DNA of 20,695 bases from CAYOBW01 sp964402115. Lineage in GTDB: Bacteria; Verrucomicrobiota; Kiritimatiellia; UBA8416; CAYOBW01. This document shows, one piece after another, positions 14,140 through 20,695 of the stretch (positions are counted from its first letter, which is position 1; every line of letters starts with the position of its first letter). The notes beneath the pieces were generated by a model that had not been told where the DNA came from, did not search any database, and saw nothing but the letters and a program-made list of their open reading frames with translations. The stretch spans positions 1 through 20,695 of the forward strand of contig CAYOBW010000120.1 of NCBI GenBank assembly GCA_964402115.1, in the 5' to 3' direction. The position numbers and the translations under genes are program-made.

Positions 14140-14690
14140 AGGAACTCCTCGCCAGCATCGTTCGGGAACAGGCCGATTCGGCCCTGCAGCGCAGCGTGGC
14201 GCGCGAGTACCTGCAGGCTCGCGTGCTTCTGGCCCTTCAGGATCGTGGAGCGTTCTCCGACTGGGCCTTCGTCGGCGGCACGGCGCTCCGGTTCCTGTTT
14301 CAACTGCCGCGGTACTCGGAGGACCTGGACTTCTCGCTGGCGGAACCGGGGCGGGACGCCCGGTTCGAGACCCTGATGCGAGGCGTTCAGGCGAACCTCC
14401 GTGCCGAAGCTTACGATGTGGACATCCGCCTGCGCACGCAACGCACGGTAGCCGCCGCCTGGATCAAGTTCCGGGGCATCCTTCACGAAGTGGGGATCTC
14501 CCCGCANNNNNNNNNNNNNNNNNNNNNNNNNNNNNNNNNNNNNNNNNNNNNNNNNNNNNNNNNNNNNNNNNNNNNNNNNNNNNNNNNNNNNNNNNNNNNN
14601 NNNNNNGACGTCCTGCCGTTTCTCGAACGTGAGCGCGATACCGCCCTGATTGCGCCGTCGGTTCTGCTGAACCTGCTCAGAGGTGGCTGA
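14136..14690 (+). CDS. AbiEii-family nucleotidyltransferase toxin, broken by assembly gap
   Basis: The GTG at 14136 is preferred because it overlaps the antitoxin stop by 4 nt. Before the gap there are 123 residues with the nucleotidyltransferase core: WAFVGGTALRFLFQLPRYSEDLDFSL at 43-68, where GG47-48 and Asp63/Asp65 are the nucleotide- and metal-binding positions. After the gap DVLPFLERERDTALIAPSVLLNLL is the usual AbiEii C-terminus and reads in frame. AbiEii enzymes modify tRNA or another target by adding nucleotides and are held off by AbiEi. With the placeholder gap the protein is 184 aa; relatives of about 220 aa or more suggest the true gap is longer than 100 nt. No stop is visible on either side, so the gene may be intact in the organism. 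Confidence 0.85.
   Translation: MKELLASIVREQADSALQRSVAREYLQARVLLALQDRGAFSDWAFVGGTALRFLFQLPRYSEDLDFSLAEPGRDARFETLMRGVQANLRAEAYDVDIRLRTQRTVAAAWIKFRGILHEVGISPXXXXXXXXXXXXXXXXXXXXXXXXXXXXXXXXXXDVLPFLERERDTALIAPSVLLNLLRGG
14507..14606. other. Assembly gap (100 N) inside the AbiEii gene
   Basis: Exactly 100 unknown bases, a placeholder for a gap of unknown size. It removes the central part of the toxin gene. Confidence 0.97.
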
Positions 14691-14691
14691 C

Positions 14692-15567
14692 ATGCCCTAC
14701 TCTTTCCGCGGACGGGTGAACGTCGGGGCGTACGACCGCCCCTTCTCGGGCGTGGGGGTCGAGTTCTATCCGCTCGGCGCGGACCCCGGCAGCGCGGGCT
14801 TGACGCTGCACGAAAGCGGCTTCCTGCCGGAGAACCGCGACTGGAACTACCCCAGCGTCTTCAGCCCCTTCTGGCGGCTCTGCTACAACGCGCAGGCCGG
14901 ACACTGCGTGCTGTTCGGCGAACGGGTGATCGAGTTGACGCCCGAACGCCTGGTGCTGATTCCCGACCACTGCCAGTTCCACTGCCTCGGCGAGAATCCC
15001 GTGCCGGCCTTCTGGCTGGCGTTCAGCTTCACGCGCCAGCTGCGGCCCGACGTCGACGTGCCCGTGCTGCTCGTCCCGCGCGACACCGAGCTGTGTCTGA
15101 TTCGGGATTTGAAGGCGCTGATCCTGGCCGACGCGGCGTGGACCCCCACCGAGGCGATCTACCGCCACAGCCTGGCGCTGCTGAACGTCGTGCTGGCCAG
15201 GCCTGAACTCCGCTGGCAGCCGCCCATGCCCCCCGACCTTGCGCGCGTCAAGGCCCATATCGAGTCGCACCTGGCGGAAAAGCTGCCGAATCCCGCCCTG
15301 GCGCGCATGGTCGGACTCTGCGTCACCGGCTTCGAGCGCGCCTTCAAGCGGCATTTCGGCAAACCGGCGGCACAGTATGTGACCGAGATGCGCGTGCGCG
15401 AGGCGGCGCGCCTGCTCCTGTGCACGGAGGCGAGCATCGAGGCGGTCGCGGAGCGGACCGGCTTCCCCAACCGGGCCTACTTCAGCCGCGTCTTCAAGCG
15501 GGTCACGGACGAGGCGCCGGCGGCGTTCCGGCGCAAGCACGGGCGGCAGGAACAGGAGCCGGCGTGA
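14692..15567 (+). CDS. AraC-family transcriptional regulator
   Basis: 291 residues. Residues about 15-115 form a cupin-like sensor domain (WRLCYNAQAGHCVLFGERVIELTPERLVLIPDHCQFH), and 184-283 two helix-turn-helix motifs: LARMVGLCVTGFERAFKRHFG and IEAVAERTGFPNRAYFSRVFKRVTDEAPAAFRR. The N-terminal domain suggests binding of a sugar or other small ligand. The ATG at 14692 starts 1 nt after the AbiEii stop, and its AGAGGTGG ribosome site lies in the toxin's last codons; GTG 14683 is a less likely start. It is the only DNA-binding regulator of sugar type in the window and faces away from the glycan operon, so it is the best candidate for its control, by inference from position. Confidence 0.93.
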   Translation: MPYSFRGRVNVGAYDRPFSGVGVEFYPLGADPGSAGLTLHESGFLPENRDWNYPSVFSPFWRLCYNAQAGHCVLFGERVIELTPERLVLIPDHCQFHCLGENPVPAFWLAFSFTRQLRPDVDVPVLLVPRDTELCLIRDLKALILADAAWTPTEAIYRHSLALLNVVLARPELRWQPPMPPDLARVKAHIESHLAEKLPNPALARMVGLCVTGFERAFKRHFGKPAAQYVTEMRVREAARLLLCTEASIEAVAERTGFPNRAYFSRVFKRVTDEAPAAFRRKHGRQEQEPA

Positions 15568-15582
15568 GAACGGGAGCGTACC

Positions 15583-16572
15583 ATGCAACCTAACGCTGAG
15601 CCGCTGACAGCCCGGTCGCTGCTGCGCGAGGCGGCCCTCACCACGTGGGAGCTTTTCAAGATCATGGTCCCCGTGAGCCTCGTGGCCAAGGTGCTGGCCG
15701 ACCTCGGCGTCGTCGCCTGGCTGGGCCAGGCGCTCGGCCCCGTCATGCAGCTCCTCGGCCTGCCCGCCAGCATGGGCCTGGTCTGGGCCACGGGCATGGT
15801 GACGAACCTCTACGGCGGCCTGGCGGCGTTCGCCACGCTGGCGCCGGCGGAGCACCTCACCGTGGCACAGGTGACCGTGGTCTGCGTGCTCATGCTGGTG
15901 GCCCACTCGCTGCCGGTCGAACTGCGCATCGCCCAGAAAGCAGGCGCCCGCGCGATGGCCATGGGGCTGATCCGCATCGGCGGCGCCCTGCTGCTGGGCG
16001 CGCTGCTGGCCCACGCCTACCGGCTGACCGGCACGCTCCAGGCCCCCGCGCACAGCTTCCTGCCGGCGGCGGGCCCCGACGCCTCGTGGGCCGCCTGGGC
16101 GCTGGGCATGGGCAAGTCGCTCCTGCTGATCTTCGCCGTGGTCCTGGCAGTGCTGGCCCTCATGCGCGCGCTCGACCGGGCGGGACTGACACGGGTGCTG
16201 GTCCGCCTGCTGGAGCCGCTGCTCAAGCGGCTGGGCATGAGCGCGCAGGCGGCGCCCCTGACCGTCATCGGCATGCTGCTCGGCCTCAGCTACGGGGGCG
16301 GCCTGATCATCCGCGAAACGCAGCGCGGCGAACTGGGCGACCGCGACGTATTCTACGCGCTGGTCCTGATGGGCCTGGCCCACGCCGTCATCGAGGACAC
16401 ATTCCTCATGCTGACCATCGGCGGCCACGTCTCGGGATTGCTCTGGGCGCGGATCCTGTTCGGCCTCGCGGGCACCGCCGTCCTGGTGCGCGTGGTGGCC
16501 TGGATCCCGCCAGCGGCCTTCGCCCGCTGGCTGTACCGGCGGCCTGGGGGGGTGAGGGGATCGACAGTATGA
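15583..16572 (+). CDS. Gate-domain (nucleoside-recognition-like) membrane protein
   Basis: 329 residues, with about eight hydrophobic segments (for example 27-60, 64-87, 95-111, 126-147, 173-194, 224-243, 255-278 and 286-309). It has the two-half layout of the SpmA/SpmB-FeoB Gate family. Conserved-looking motifs are VAHSLPVELRIAQKAGA (106-122), LGLSYGGGLIIRETQRGE (233-250) and AHAVIEDTFLML (266-277), with charged residues inside membrane segments as expected for a transport or gating role. The substrate of this family is not established. GGAGCG precedes the ATG. It starts 15 nt after the AraC gene, and its stop overlaps the next start (ATGA), so it is co-translated with the secreted peptidase-like protein. 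Confidence 0.85.
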   Translation: MQPNAEPLTARSLLREAALTTWELFKIMVPVSLVAKVLADLGVVAWLGQALGPVMQLLGLPASMGLVWATGMVTNLYGGLAAFATLAPAEHLTVAQVTVVCVLMLVAHSLPVELRIAQKAGARAMAMGLIRIGGALLLGALLAHAYRLTGTLQAPAHSFLPAAGPDASWAAWALGMGKSLLLIFAVVLAVLALMRALDRAGLTRVLVRLLEPLLKRLGMSAQAAPLTVIGMLLGLSYGGGLIIRETQRGELGDRDVFYALVLMGLAHAVIEDTFLMLTIGGHVSGLLWARILFGLAGTAVLVRVVAWIPPAAFARWLYRRPGGVRGSTV

Positions 16573-17483
16573 AACACGTGTGGCACAAACGAACCTGTGA
16601 AGTGCTCCTGGCCGGCCTCGTGGCGGGCGGGATCGGAACGCTCTTGAACCGCGCCGCGGCGGCGGAGAAGGACGCGCCCGCCGCGCGCTCGCCGGTGCCG
16701 GCTTATCGCGTCGAAGCGGAGGGCTTCGGCGCGAGCGAGGCGGACATCCGGGCGGTGCTCGACTCGGCCGGCGGGGAGCTGTACCGGTTTTTCCCGGACT
16801 ACGCGCTCGAGCCGCTGGTCGTCGTCCACGGCAGCGGCAGCCCCATCACGCTGTTCCAGCGCAACGAACACCGGGAGATTGTCATCCGGCTCGATACCGG
16901 CAGCACCTTCTGGTGCCAGTACGCCTACCAGTACGCGCATGAACTTGCCCACGTCCTTTCCGGCTTCAAGCAGGGCTATGAGGGCAACAAGTGGCTGGAG
17001 GAGACGCTCAGCGAAACCGCCTCCCTTTTCGTCATGCGCGCCATGGCCCGCTCGTGGAAGGACGCCCCGCCGTACCCGAACTGGCGGGACTATCGCGACG
17101 CGCTGCGGGAGTACACCGACGACATCATCCGCCGGCGGACGACCATCCGCGGAATCCACGCGCAGGGGCTGGCCGGCTTCTACCGCGAGCACCAGGCGAC
17201 CCTGGAGCGCAACCCGACCGACCGCGAGCTGAACGGCGCCATGGCCATCGTCTTCCTGCAGCTCTTCGAGGAGGAACCCGCGCGCTGGGAGGCGATCCGG
17301 TGGCTCAACGTCCAGCCCGCCCCGGCGGGCGAGCGCTTCGCGGACTACCTGGTCCGCTGGCGCGCCGCCGCCCCGGAACGCCACCGCCCGTTCATCACCG
17401 AAGTCGCCCGGCTCTACGGCATCGCGCTGCCCGCCGCGACCCCGCAAGCAGGCGGCGGTGCGGCGGGCGCAGGAGGGCTGTAG
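16569..17483 (+). CDS. Secreted HExxH zinc-peptidase-like protein
   Basis: 304 residues. Hydrophobic export signal at about 10-32 (ends AAAAE). HELAH at 124-128 is a zinc-binding HExxH motif, and NKWLEETLSETASLF at 140-154 supplies a third ligand candidate (Glu144 or Glu145), the gluzincin pattern. The catalytic Glu125 is present. No family name can be given beyond this; it resembles basic secretory or M1-like minigluzincins only in the motif. The C-terminal tail is Ala/Gly-rich and probably disordered. It overlaps the Gate-domain gene by 4 nt (16569-16572) and is followed after 2 nt by a membrane protein. It would act in the periplasm or at the cell surface; substrate unknown. Confidence 0.8.
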   Translation: MKHVWHKRTCEVLLAGLVAGGIGTLLNRAAAAEKDAPAARSPVPAYRVEAEGFGASEADIRAVLDSAGGELYRFFPDYALEPLVVVHGSGSPITLFQRNEHREIVIRLDTGSTFWCQYAYQYAHELAHVLSGFKQGYEGNKWLEETLSETASLFVMRAMARSWKDAPPYPNWRDYRDALREYTDDIIRRRTTIRGIHAQGLAGFYREHQATLERNPTDRELNGAMAIVFLQLFEEEPARWEAIRWLNVQPAPAGERFADYLVRWRAAAPERHRPFITEVARLYGIALPAATPQAGGGAAGAGGL

Positions 17484-17485
17484 CG

Positions 17486-18007
17486 ATGGGATGGGGCTTC
17501 GCGACTCAACCCGCGCGGATGGGACGCACCACGCTTCTGTGGTACGCAGCCGTCTATGCCATCGGCCATTTCGCAGGCCATATGGCGTGCTTTTTCATTC
17601 CCCTCGCCCTGTACGAACACAATCATGACCTGATTATCATGATCATGATCGTGACGCCCGTGATCTTAGCGATGTTTTCGGTCCTCGCATCCCTGGTATT
17701 CGCGGCGAGTTTGAGGAGCGCATGCAAGTCGTGTTCAAACGCACGTCGTCCCCTTCAACTCGCGTTTCCATTCGCCTTGGGATTCAGCACCACGCTGTTG
17801 CATGGACTTTTTGATCTCTTTCCGCACAGATTCGCTGACGTCTTATTCCCACTGCTCCTGTTGAGCTGCACGTTGGGTATCCCCATCCTCGCCGCCAGAG
17901 TGCTTGCGCGCAGGCTTCAGACAAGACACCCGGATTGCGCCGTCCCGCATCTGGACAGCGAGGCGCAAGACGGCGCCCACACAACGAATGCGCCCGGCGA
18001 GAAGTGA
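17486..18007 (+). CDS. Small hypothetical membrane protein
   Basis: 173 residues, not recognised. Four hydrophobic segments: about 17-43 (TLLWYAAVYAIGHFAGH), 50-76 (LIIMIMIVTPVILAMF), 92-112 and 119-143 (FADVLFPLLLLSCTLGIPIL). The C-terminal 30 residues are hydrophilic. AGGAGGGC before the ATG at 17486 is a very good ribosome site. Base composition is visibly less GC-rich than in the neighbours, which suggests a different origin. It sits 2 nt after the peptidase gene and 1 nt before the RDD remnant. Confidence 0.65.
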   Translation: MGWGFATQPARMGRTTLLWYAAVYAIGHFAGHMACFFIPLALYEHNHDLIIMIMIVTPVILAMFSVLASLVFAASLRSACKSCSNARRPLQLAFPFALGFSTTLLHGLFDLFPHRFADVLFPLLLLSCTLGIPILAARVLARRLQTRHPDCAVPHLDSEAQDGAHTTNAPGEK

Positions 18008-18008
18008 C

Positions 18009-18324
18009 GTGCTCCAGGAACGCTACGATACGTTTGGCCGCCGCTTCGGAGCCGGCTTCATTGACGGGTTGATCTTCATGCCGCTCAGCATCCTCGGGAG
18101 CTTTGCCTGGTCACATCACGACAGCATACCGCCGGCCATCCTTGCTCTGTGGTACGTCTTCAGGAGAGTATACCACCTCGTCGCCAACACACTCGACACT
18201 AGGATGGGTTTTCGCTTGTTCGGACTCGATCTGGTTCCTGACGGAGATCGTGACGATGCTTCTGAACGGGAAGCGCCGCGCCCTGCATGACTTCATCGCG
18301 GGGACGGTTGTGGTAAAGACCTGA
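18009..18324 (+). pseudogene. RDD-family membrane protein, broken by internal deletion and frameshift
   Basis: Frame A from GTG 18009 reads RRFGAGFIDGLIFMPLSILG (the RDD family start with its first membrane segment), then SIPPAILALWYVFRRVYHLVAN and FRLFGLDLV, and becomes nonsense after about 18235. Frame B (+1) carries the family ending from about 18220: DSIWFLTEIVTMLLN, KRRALHDFIAGTVVV and a stop at 18322-18324. RDD proteins usually have some 40-60 further residues between these parts, so the gene has both a deletion and a frame change near 18210-18235, where GGACTCGATCTGG can be read in both frames. Total 316 bp against about 400-500 usual. A sequencing error could explain the frame but not the missing part. 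Confidence 0.65.
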
Positions 18325-18356
18325 GACAAACGAGTCGGCAGGCCGCCCGTCACTCC

Positions 18357-18441
18357 CCCGGAGCGGAACGCTTTGGCGTTCCGGCTTCCCGGTTCCGTCT
18401 CCCCGCCCGCCTGCCGGCTTGCCAAAGCAAGCCGCTCCGGG
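18357..18441. repeat. Compound inverted repeat able to form a three-way junction
   Basis: The outer arms CCCGGAGCGG (18357-18366) and CCGCTCCGGG (18432-18441) are perfect complements. Inside are two perfect hairpins: CGGAACGC / GCGTTCCG with a TTTG loop (18364-18383) and CGGCTTGC / GCAAGCCG with a CAAA loop (18415-18434). The inner stems share a few bases with the outer arms, so the forms compete. Confidence 0.75.
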
Positions 18442-18517
18442 AGCTGCACGACGGGTGTGCACGGTGTGGGTGGCATAGCGACGGGGGAGCGCCTGATACC
18501 CATACCGTGAAGCGGCC

Positions 18518-18539
18518 GGACGGCGCGGGAGCGCCGTCC
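18518..18539. terminator. GC hairpin with GNRA-type loop, possible bidirectional terminator
   Basis: GGACGGCGC and GCGCCGTCC form a perfect 9-bp stem closed by GGGA, a GNRA tetraloop when read as plus-strand RNA. A second stem with one bulge follows (CGTGGGCCGG 18542-18551 with CCGGCCACG 18562-18570). No U-tract follows, so intrinsic termination is not certain. The position between convergent genes fits this role, but a dispersed repeat is equally possible. Confidence 0.4.
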
Positions 18540-18670
18540 TACGTGGGCCGGTCCTCCCCGGCCGGCCACGCCCCATGGTCGCGGAATCCCCGTGCGGTGT
18601 TCGCCGTCACGCGTAGCTGCCGACGTGAGGATGCGGAGGTCGAGCCCGCCTTCCCCTCTCCCCGCCGCCG

Positions 18671-20695
18671 TCACTTCACCGTGAACGTGTACCGTCCCGA
18701 CCCGACCTTGAAGGCCATGCGCCCGCGGTCGGAGGGCACGGCGGGGACGTCGGCGGTCACGCCGGGGGTGCCGGGTTTGACGGGGAGGTAGACTATGGCG
18801 GTCGTGTTGACCGGGATCTCGACGTCGAGCGTGAACACGCCGTTCTCCCGCTGCCAGTGGCTCTTGATGGTTCCGTACGGCGAGTCGTGCTCGGCCCTGA
18901 CCCACCCCAGCCCCTCCACGGGGTCCGGGCAGATGATGAACGTCTTGAAGCCCACGGCCGCGGGGTCCACGCGCTCGGCCACGGCCGAGACGGACGGCGG
19001 CAGCCGGATACCGCCGAGGTACTGGTAGAACCACGCCGAGATATCGCCGAACATGACATGATTGCGCGACGAGCCCTCGCCCCAGTCCTCCCAGAAGGTC
19101 GTCGCCCCGCGCTTGAGCCAGGCGCCGTACGAAGGCGCGTCCGTCTGCGTGGCCATGGCATACGCGAGGTCGCTGCGGCCGGCGTCGCTGAGCGCGCGGA
19201 ACACGTACTTGGAGCCGAGGATGCCGAAGTCCGGGTGCCGCTGCGCCTGCTCCACTGCGGCCACGAGCCTGGCCTCGACGCCGGCGCGCTCGCCCGGCGG
19301 CACCAGCCCCTGGTGCAACGCGCACCCCTGCGCCGTCTGGCTGCCGATGGAGTAGACGCCGTCGCCCTTGTAGAGCTGCCGGCCGAAAGCCTCGCGGACC
19401 GTTCCCGCCAGCGCGGCGTACTTCGCCGCATCGCCCGCCTTGCCCAGCACCTCGGCCGCGCGCGCCACGATCTGCGCGTCGAGGTGGTAGTACCCCGACG
19501 AGGTCACCTCGGTCGGCGTCTGGCTCTTCACGGGCACCCAGTCGCCCAGCCCGTGCGAAACGAGTCCGCCCTTCGCGCGCGAGGTCAGGTAGTCCACGTA
19601 CCGCCGCATCCCGTCGTAGGCGCGCTCCAGCGTCCGCGTGTCGCCCTGGTAGACGTAGAGCATCCACGGCACGATCACCAGCGCGCTGTCCCACGCCGGC
19701 CCGTTGCCCCACTTGTAGCCCCAGCCGCTCGTGGGCACGATGCCCGGCAGGTTGCCGTCGGGGCGCTGCTCGTCGAGCAGGTCGTTGACCCACTTCGCGT
19801 AGGCCGCGGTGTTCTGGAAGTTGTACTGCGCCAGCTCGGAGGCCAGCGACGCGTCGCCCGTCCAGCCGTTCTTCTCGCGGTGCGGGCAGTCGGTCGGATA
19901 GCCGTTCACGAAGTTGCCGCGGTAGGCCCAGAGGATGCACTGCTGCAGCTGGTTCACCAGCGCGTTGTCGCTCGCGAACGAGCCCGCGTCGGCAAAGTCC
20001 GTGTGCACGACGCACGCCCGCACGTCGTCCGCCGACGGCGCCTGCCGCAGCCCGCGGATCTCGGCATACTGGAAGCCATTGTAGGTGAAGCGCGGCTCGT
20101 ACACCTGCGCGGGGCTGCCGTCGCAGACGAAGCGATCGGTCTGGAAGTAGCCGCCCGGCAGGACATGGAACGACGCCGGGTAGCGGAAGTGCTCGTCGAT
20201 GGGTTTCTGGTCCACCCCGCCGTCGGCGGCCACGCGCTCGCCGTAGCGGACGGTGATCGTCTCGCCCGCCGCGTACCCCCGCAGCTGGAGCCGGATCCAG
20301 CCGGCGAGGTTCTGGCCGAAGTCCACGGTCCACACCCCGGGCCGGACCGCGCGCACGGCGGCCGGCGGCAGCTCGCGCGCGACGACGCTCGGCGGCAGCG
20401 CCGCGGCCGTCAGCTGCCCGGCCGGCGCCGGCACGACCTCGGCGGAGAGGCGCGCCGTCTCGAGGTCCGGCGCGGCCGGATGCCGCCGCCCGATCACCTC
20501 GCCCTCGCGGATGCAGTCGAAGCCCAAGGGGCTCGCCGTCTGCCGCCACGTGGCGTCCGACACCACGGTCTGGCGCGTGCCGTCGGCGCCGACGATCTCA
20601 AGCTGTGCGAGCAGGCGCGGGAAGTCGCGCCACGGCGCGTTGTCGAAGTTCCACACGGCCACGCTGCGCACGTCGTACCAGCCGTGCCCGACCAG
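18671..20695 (-). CDS. GH78 alpha-L-rhamnosidase, N-terminus beyond the window
   Basis: Inverting exo-enzyme removing alpha-L-rhamnose. The frame is open from the right edge; 674 residues are present (numbered here from the edge), while the family usually has 850-1000. Order: end of an N-terminal beta domain (GHGWYDVRSVAVWNFDNAPWR...LLAQLEIV), concanavalin-like domain with VWTVDFGQNLAGWIRL (121-136) and YEPRFTYNGFQYAEIRG (199-215), then the (alpha/alpha)6 barrel with GYPTDCPHREKNGWTGDA (265-282; Glu274 as likely general acid), GNGPAWDSALVIVPW (330-344), GDWVPV, SGYYHLDAQIV, ATTFWEDWGEGSSRNHVMFG (531-550; Glu536 as likely base) and a C-terminal beta domain ending RYTFTVK. Stop TGA at 18673-18671. 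It is on the same strand as the glycan operon but separated from it by the plus-strand genes, so it is transcribed separately. Confidence 0.96.
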   Translation of the reverse strand: MVGHGWYDVRSVAVWNFDNAPWRDFPRLLAQLEIVGADGTRQTVVSDATWRQTASPLGFDCIREGEVIGRRHPAAPDLETARLSAEVVPAPAGQLTAAALPPSVVARELPPAAVRAVRPGVWTVDFGQNLAGWIRLQLRGYAAGETITVRYGERVAADGGVDQKPIDEHFRYPASFHVLPGGYFQTDRFVCDGSPAQVYEPRFTYNGFQYAEIRGLRQAPSADDVRACVVHTDFADAGSFASDNALVNQLQQCILWAYRGNFVNGYPTDCPHREKNGWTGDASLASELAQYNFQNTAAYAKWVNDLLDEQRPDGNLPGIVPTSGWGYKWGNGPAWDSALVIVPWMLYVYQGDTRTLERAYDGMRRYVDYLTSRAKGGLVSHGLGDWVPVKSQTPTEVTSSGYYHLDAQIVARAAEVLGKAGDAAKYAALAGTVREAFGRQLYKGDGVYSIGSQTAQGCALHQGLVPPGERAGVEARLVAAVEQAQRHPDFGILGSKYVFRALSDAGRSDLAYAMATQTDAPSYGAWLKRGATTFWEDWGEGSSRNHVMFGDISAWFYQYLGGIRLPPSVSAVAERVDPAAVGFKTFIICPDPVEGLGWVRAEHDSPYGTIKSHWQRENGVFTLDVEIPVNTTAIVYLPVKPGTPGVTADVPAVPSDRGRMAFKVGSGRYTFTVK

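Larger units (their letters stand above)
18325..18670. other. Convergent intergenic region rich in hairpins
   Basis: Lies between the ends of the plus-strand RDD remnant and the minus-strand GH78 gene. It holds a compound inverted repeat (18357-18441) and two strong GC hairpins (18518-18570). No credible gene. None of the hairpins is followed by a run of T on either strand. Confidence 0.7.

Noticed and set aside
17630..17655. GATCATGATCATGATC palindromic run
   Set aside because: It lies inside the membrane protein gene and encodes Ile-Met-Ile-Met-Ile; explained by codon choice in a hydrophobic segment.
1..20695. CRISPR arrays, tRNA or rRNA genes, insertion sequences, SusC/SusD genes
   Set aside because: Looked for and not seen: no regularly spaced direct repeats, no cloverleaf with a tRNA-like anticodon arm, no transposase motif, and no TonB-dependent receptor pattern.

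Overview
GC-rich bacterial DNA, apparently from a metagenome scaffold: there are two runs of exactly 100 N, and each breaks a gene. The gene content fits the PVC group (Verrucomicrobiota, Kiritimatiellota, Lentisphaerota, Planctomycetota): large secreted glycosidases, LamG-like secreted proteins, a uroporphyrinogen-decarboxylase-like protein inside a glycan locus, a DUF5703-type enzyme and palindromic intergenic repeats. This placement is inferred from gene content; no marker gene is present.

Left part (1-13196, all minus strand, transcribed right to left). This is one long glycan-degradation cluster, in transcription order: a 730-aa secreted beta-helix/LamG-like protein; a 477-aa secreted paralogue of its C-terminal module; a 982-aa DUF5703-type enzyme with an inserted LamG domain whose parts are in swapped order; an 897-aa GH95-like enzyme; a URO-D superfamily protein with an H-x-C motif (broken by a gap); a GH43 enzyme; and a GH29 alpha-L-fucosidase cut by the left edge. 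The first five genes are separated by 11, -4, 15 and 23 nt, so they look like one translation-coupled operon. A 157-187 nt spacer with a palindromic repeat precedes GH43. The enzymes suggest removal of fucose and xylose or arabinose from a decorated glycan; GH78 at the right edge adds rhamnose. No sulfatase or SusC/SusD pair is visible.

Middle (13197-13500). Divergent control region with an inverted repeat and, just before the plus-strand genes, a promoter with a palindrome between its -35 and -10 boxes and no leader.

Right part (13501-18324, plus strand). AbiEi-type antitoxin and AbiEii-type toxin (gap inside) are followed after 1 nt by an AraC-family regulator, then a Gate-domain membrane protein, a secreted HExxH peptidase-like protein, a small membrane protein and a broken RDD-family gene. 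Spacing is tight throughout (-4 to +15 nt), so the regulator may be expressed from the AbiE promoter.

Right edge (18325-20695). A convergent intergenic region dense in hairpins, then a minus-strand GH78 alpha-L-rhamnosidase whose N-terminus lies beyond the window.
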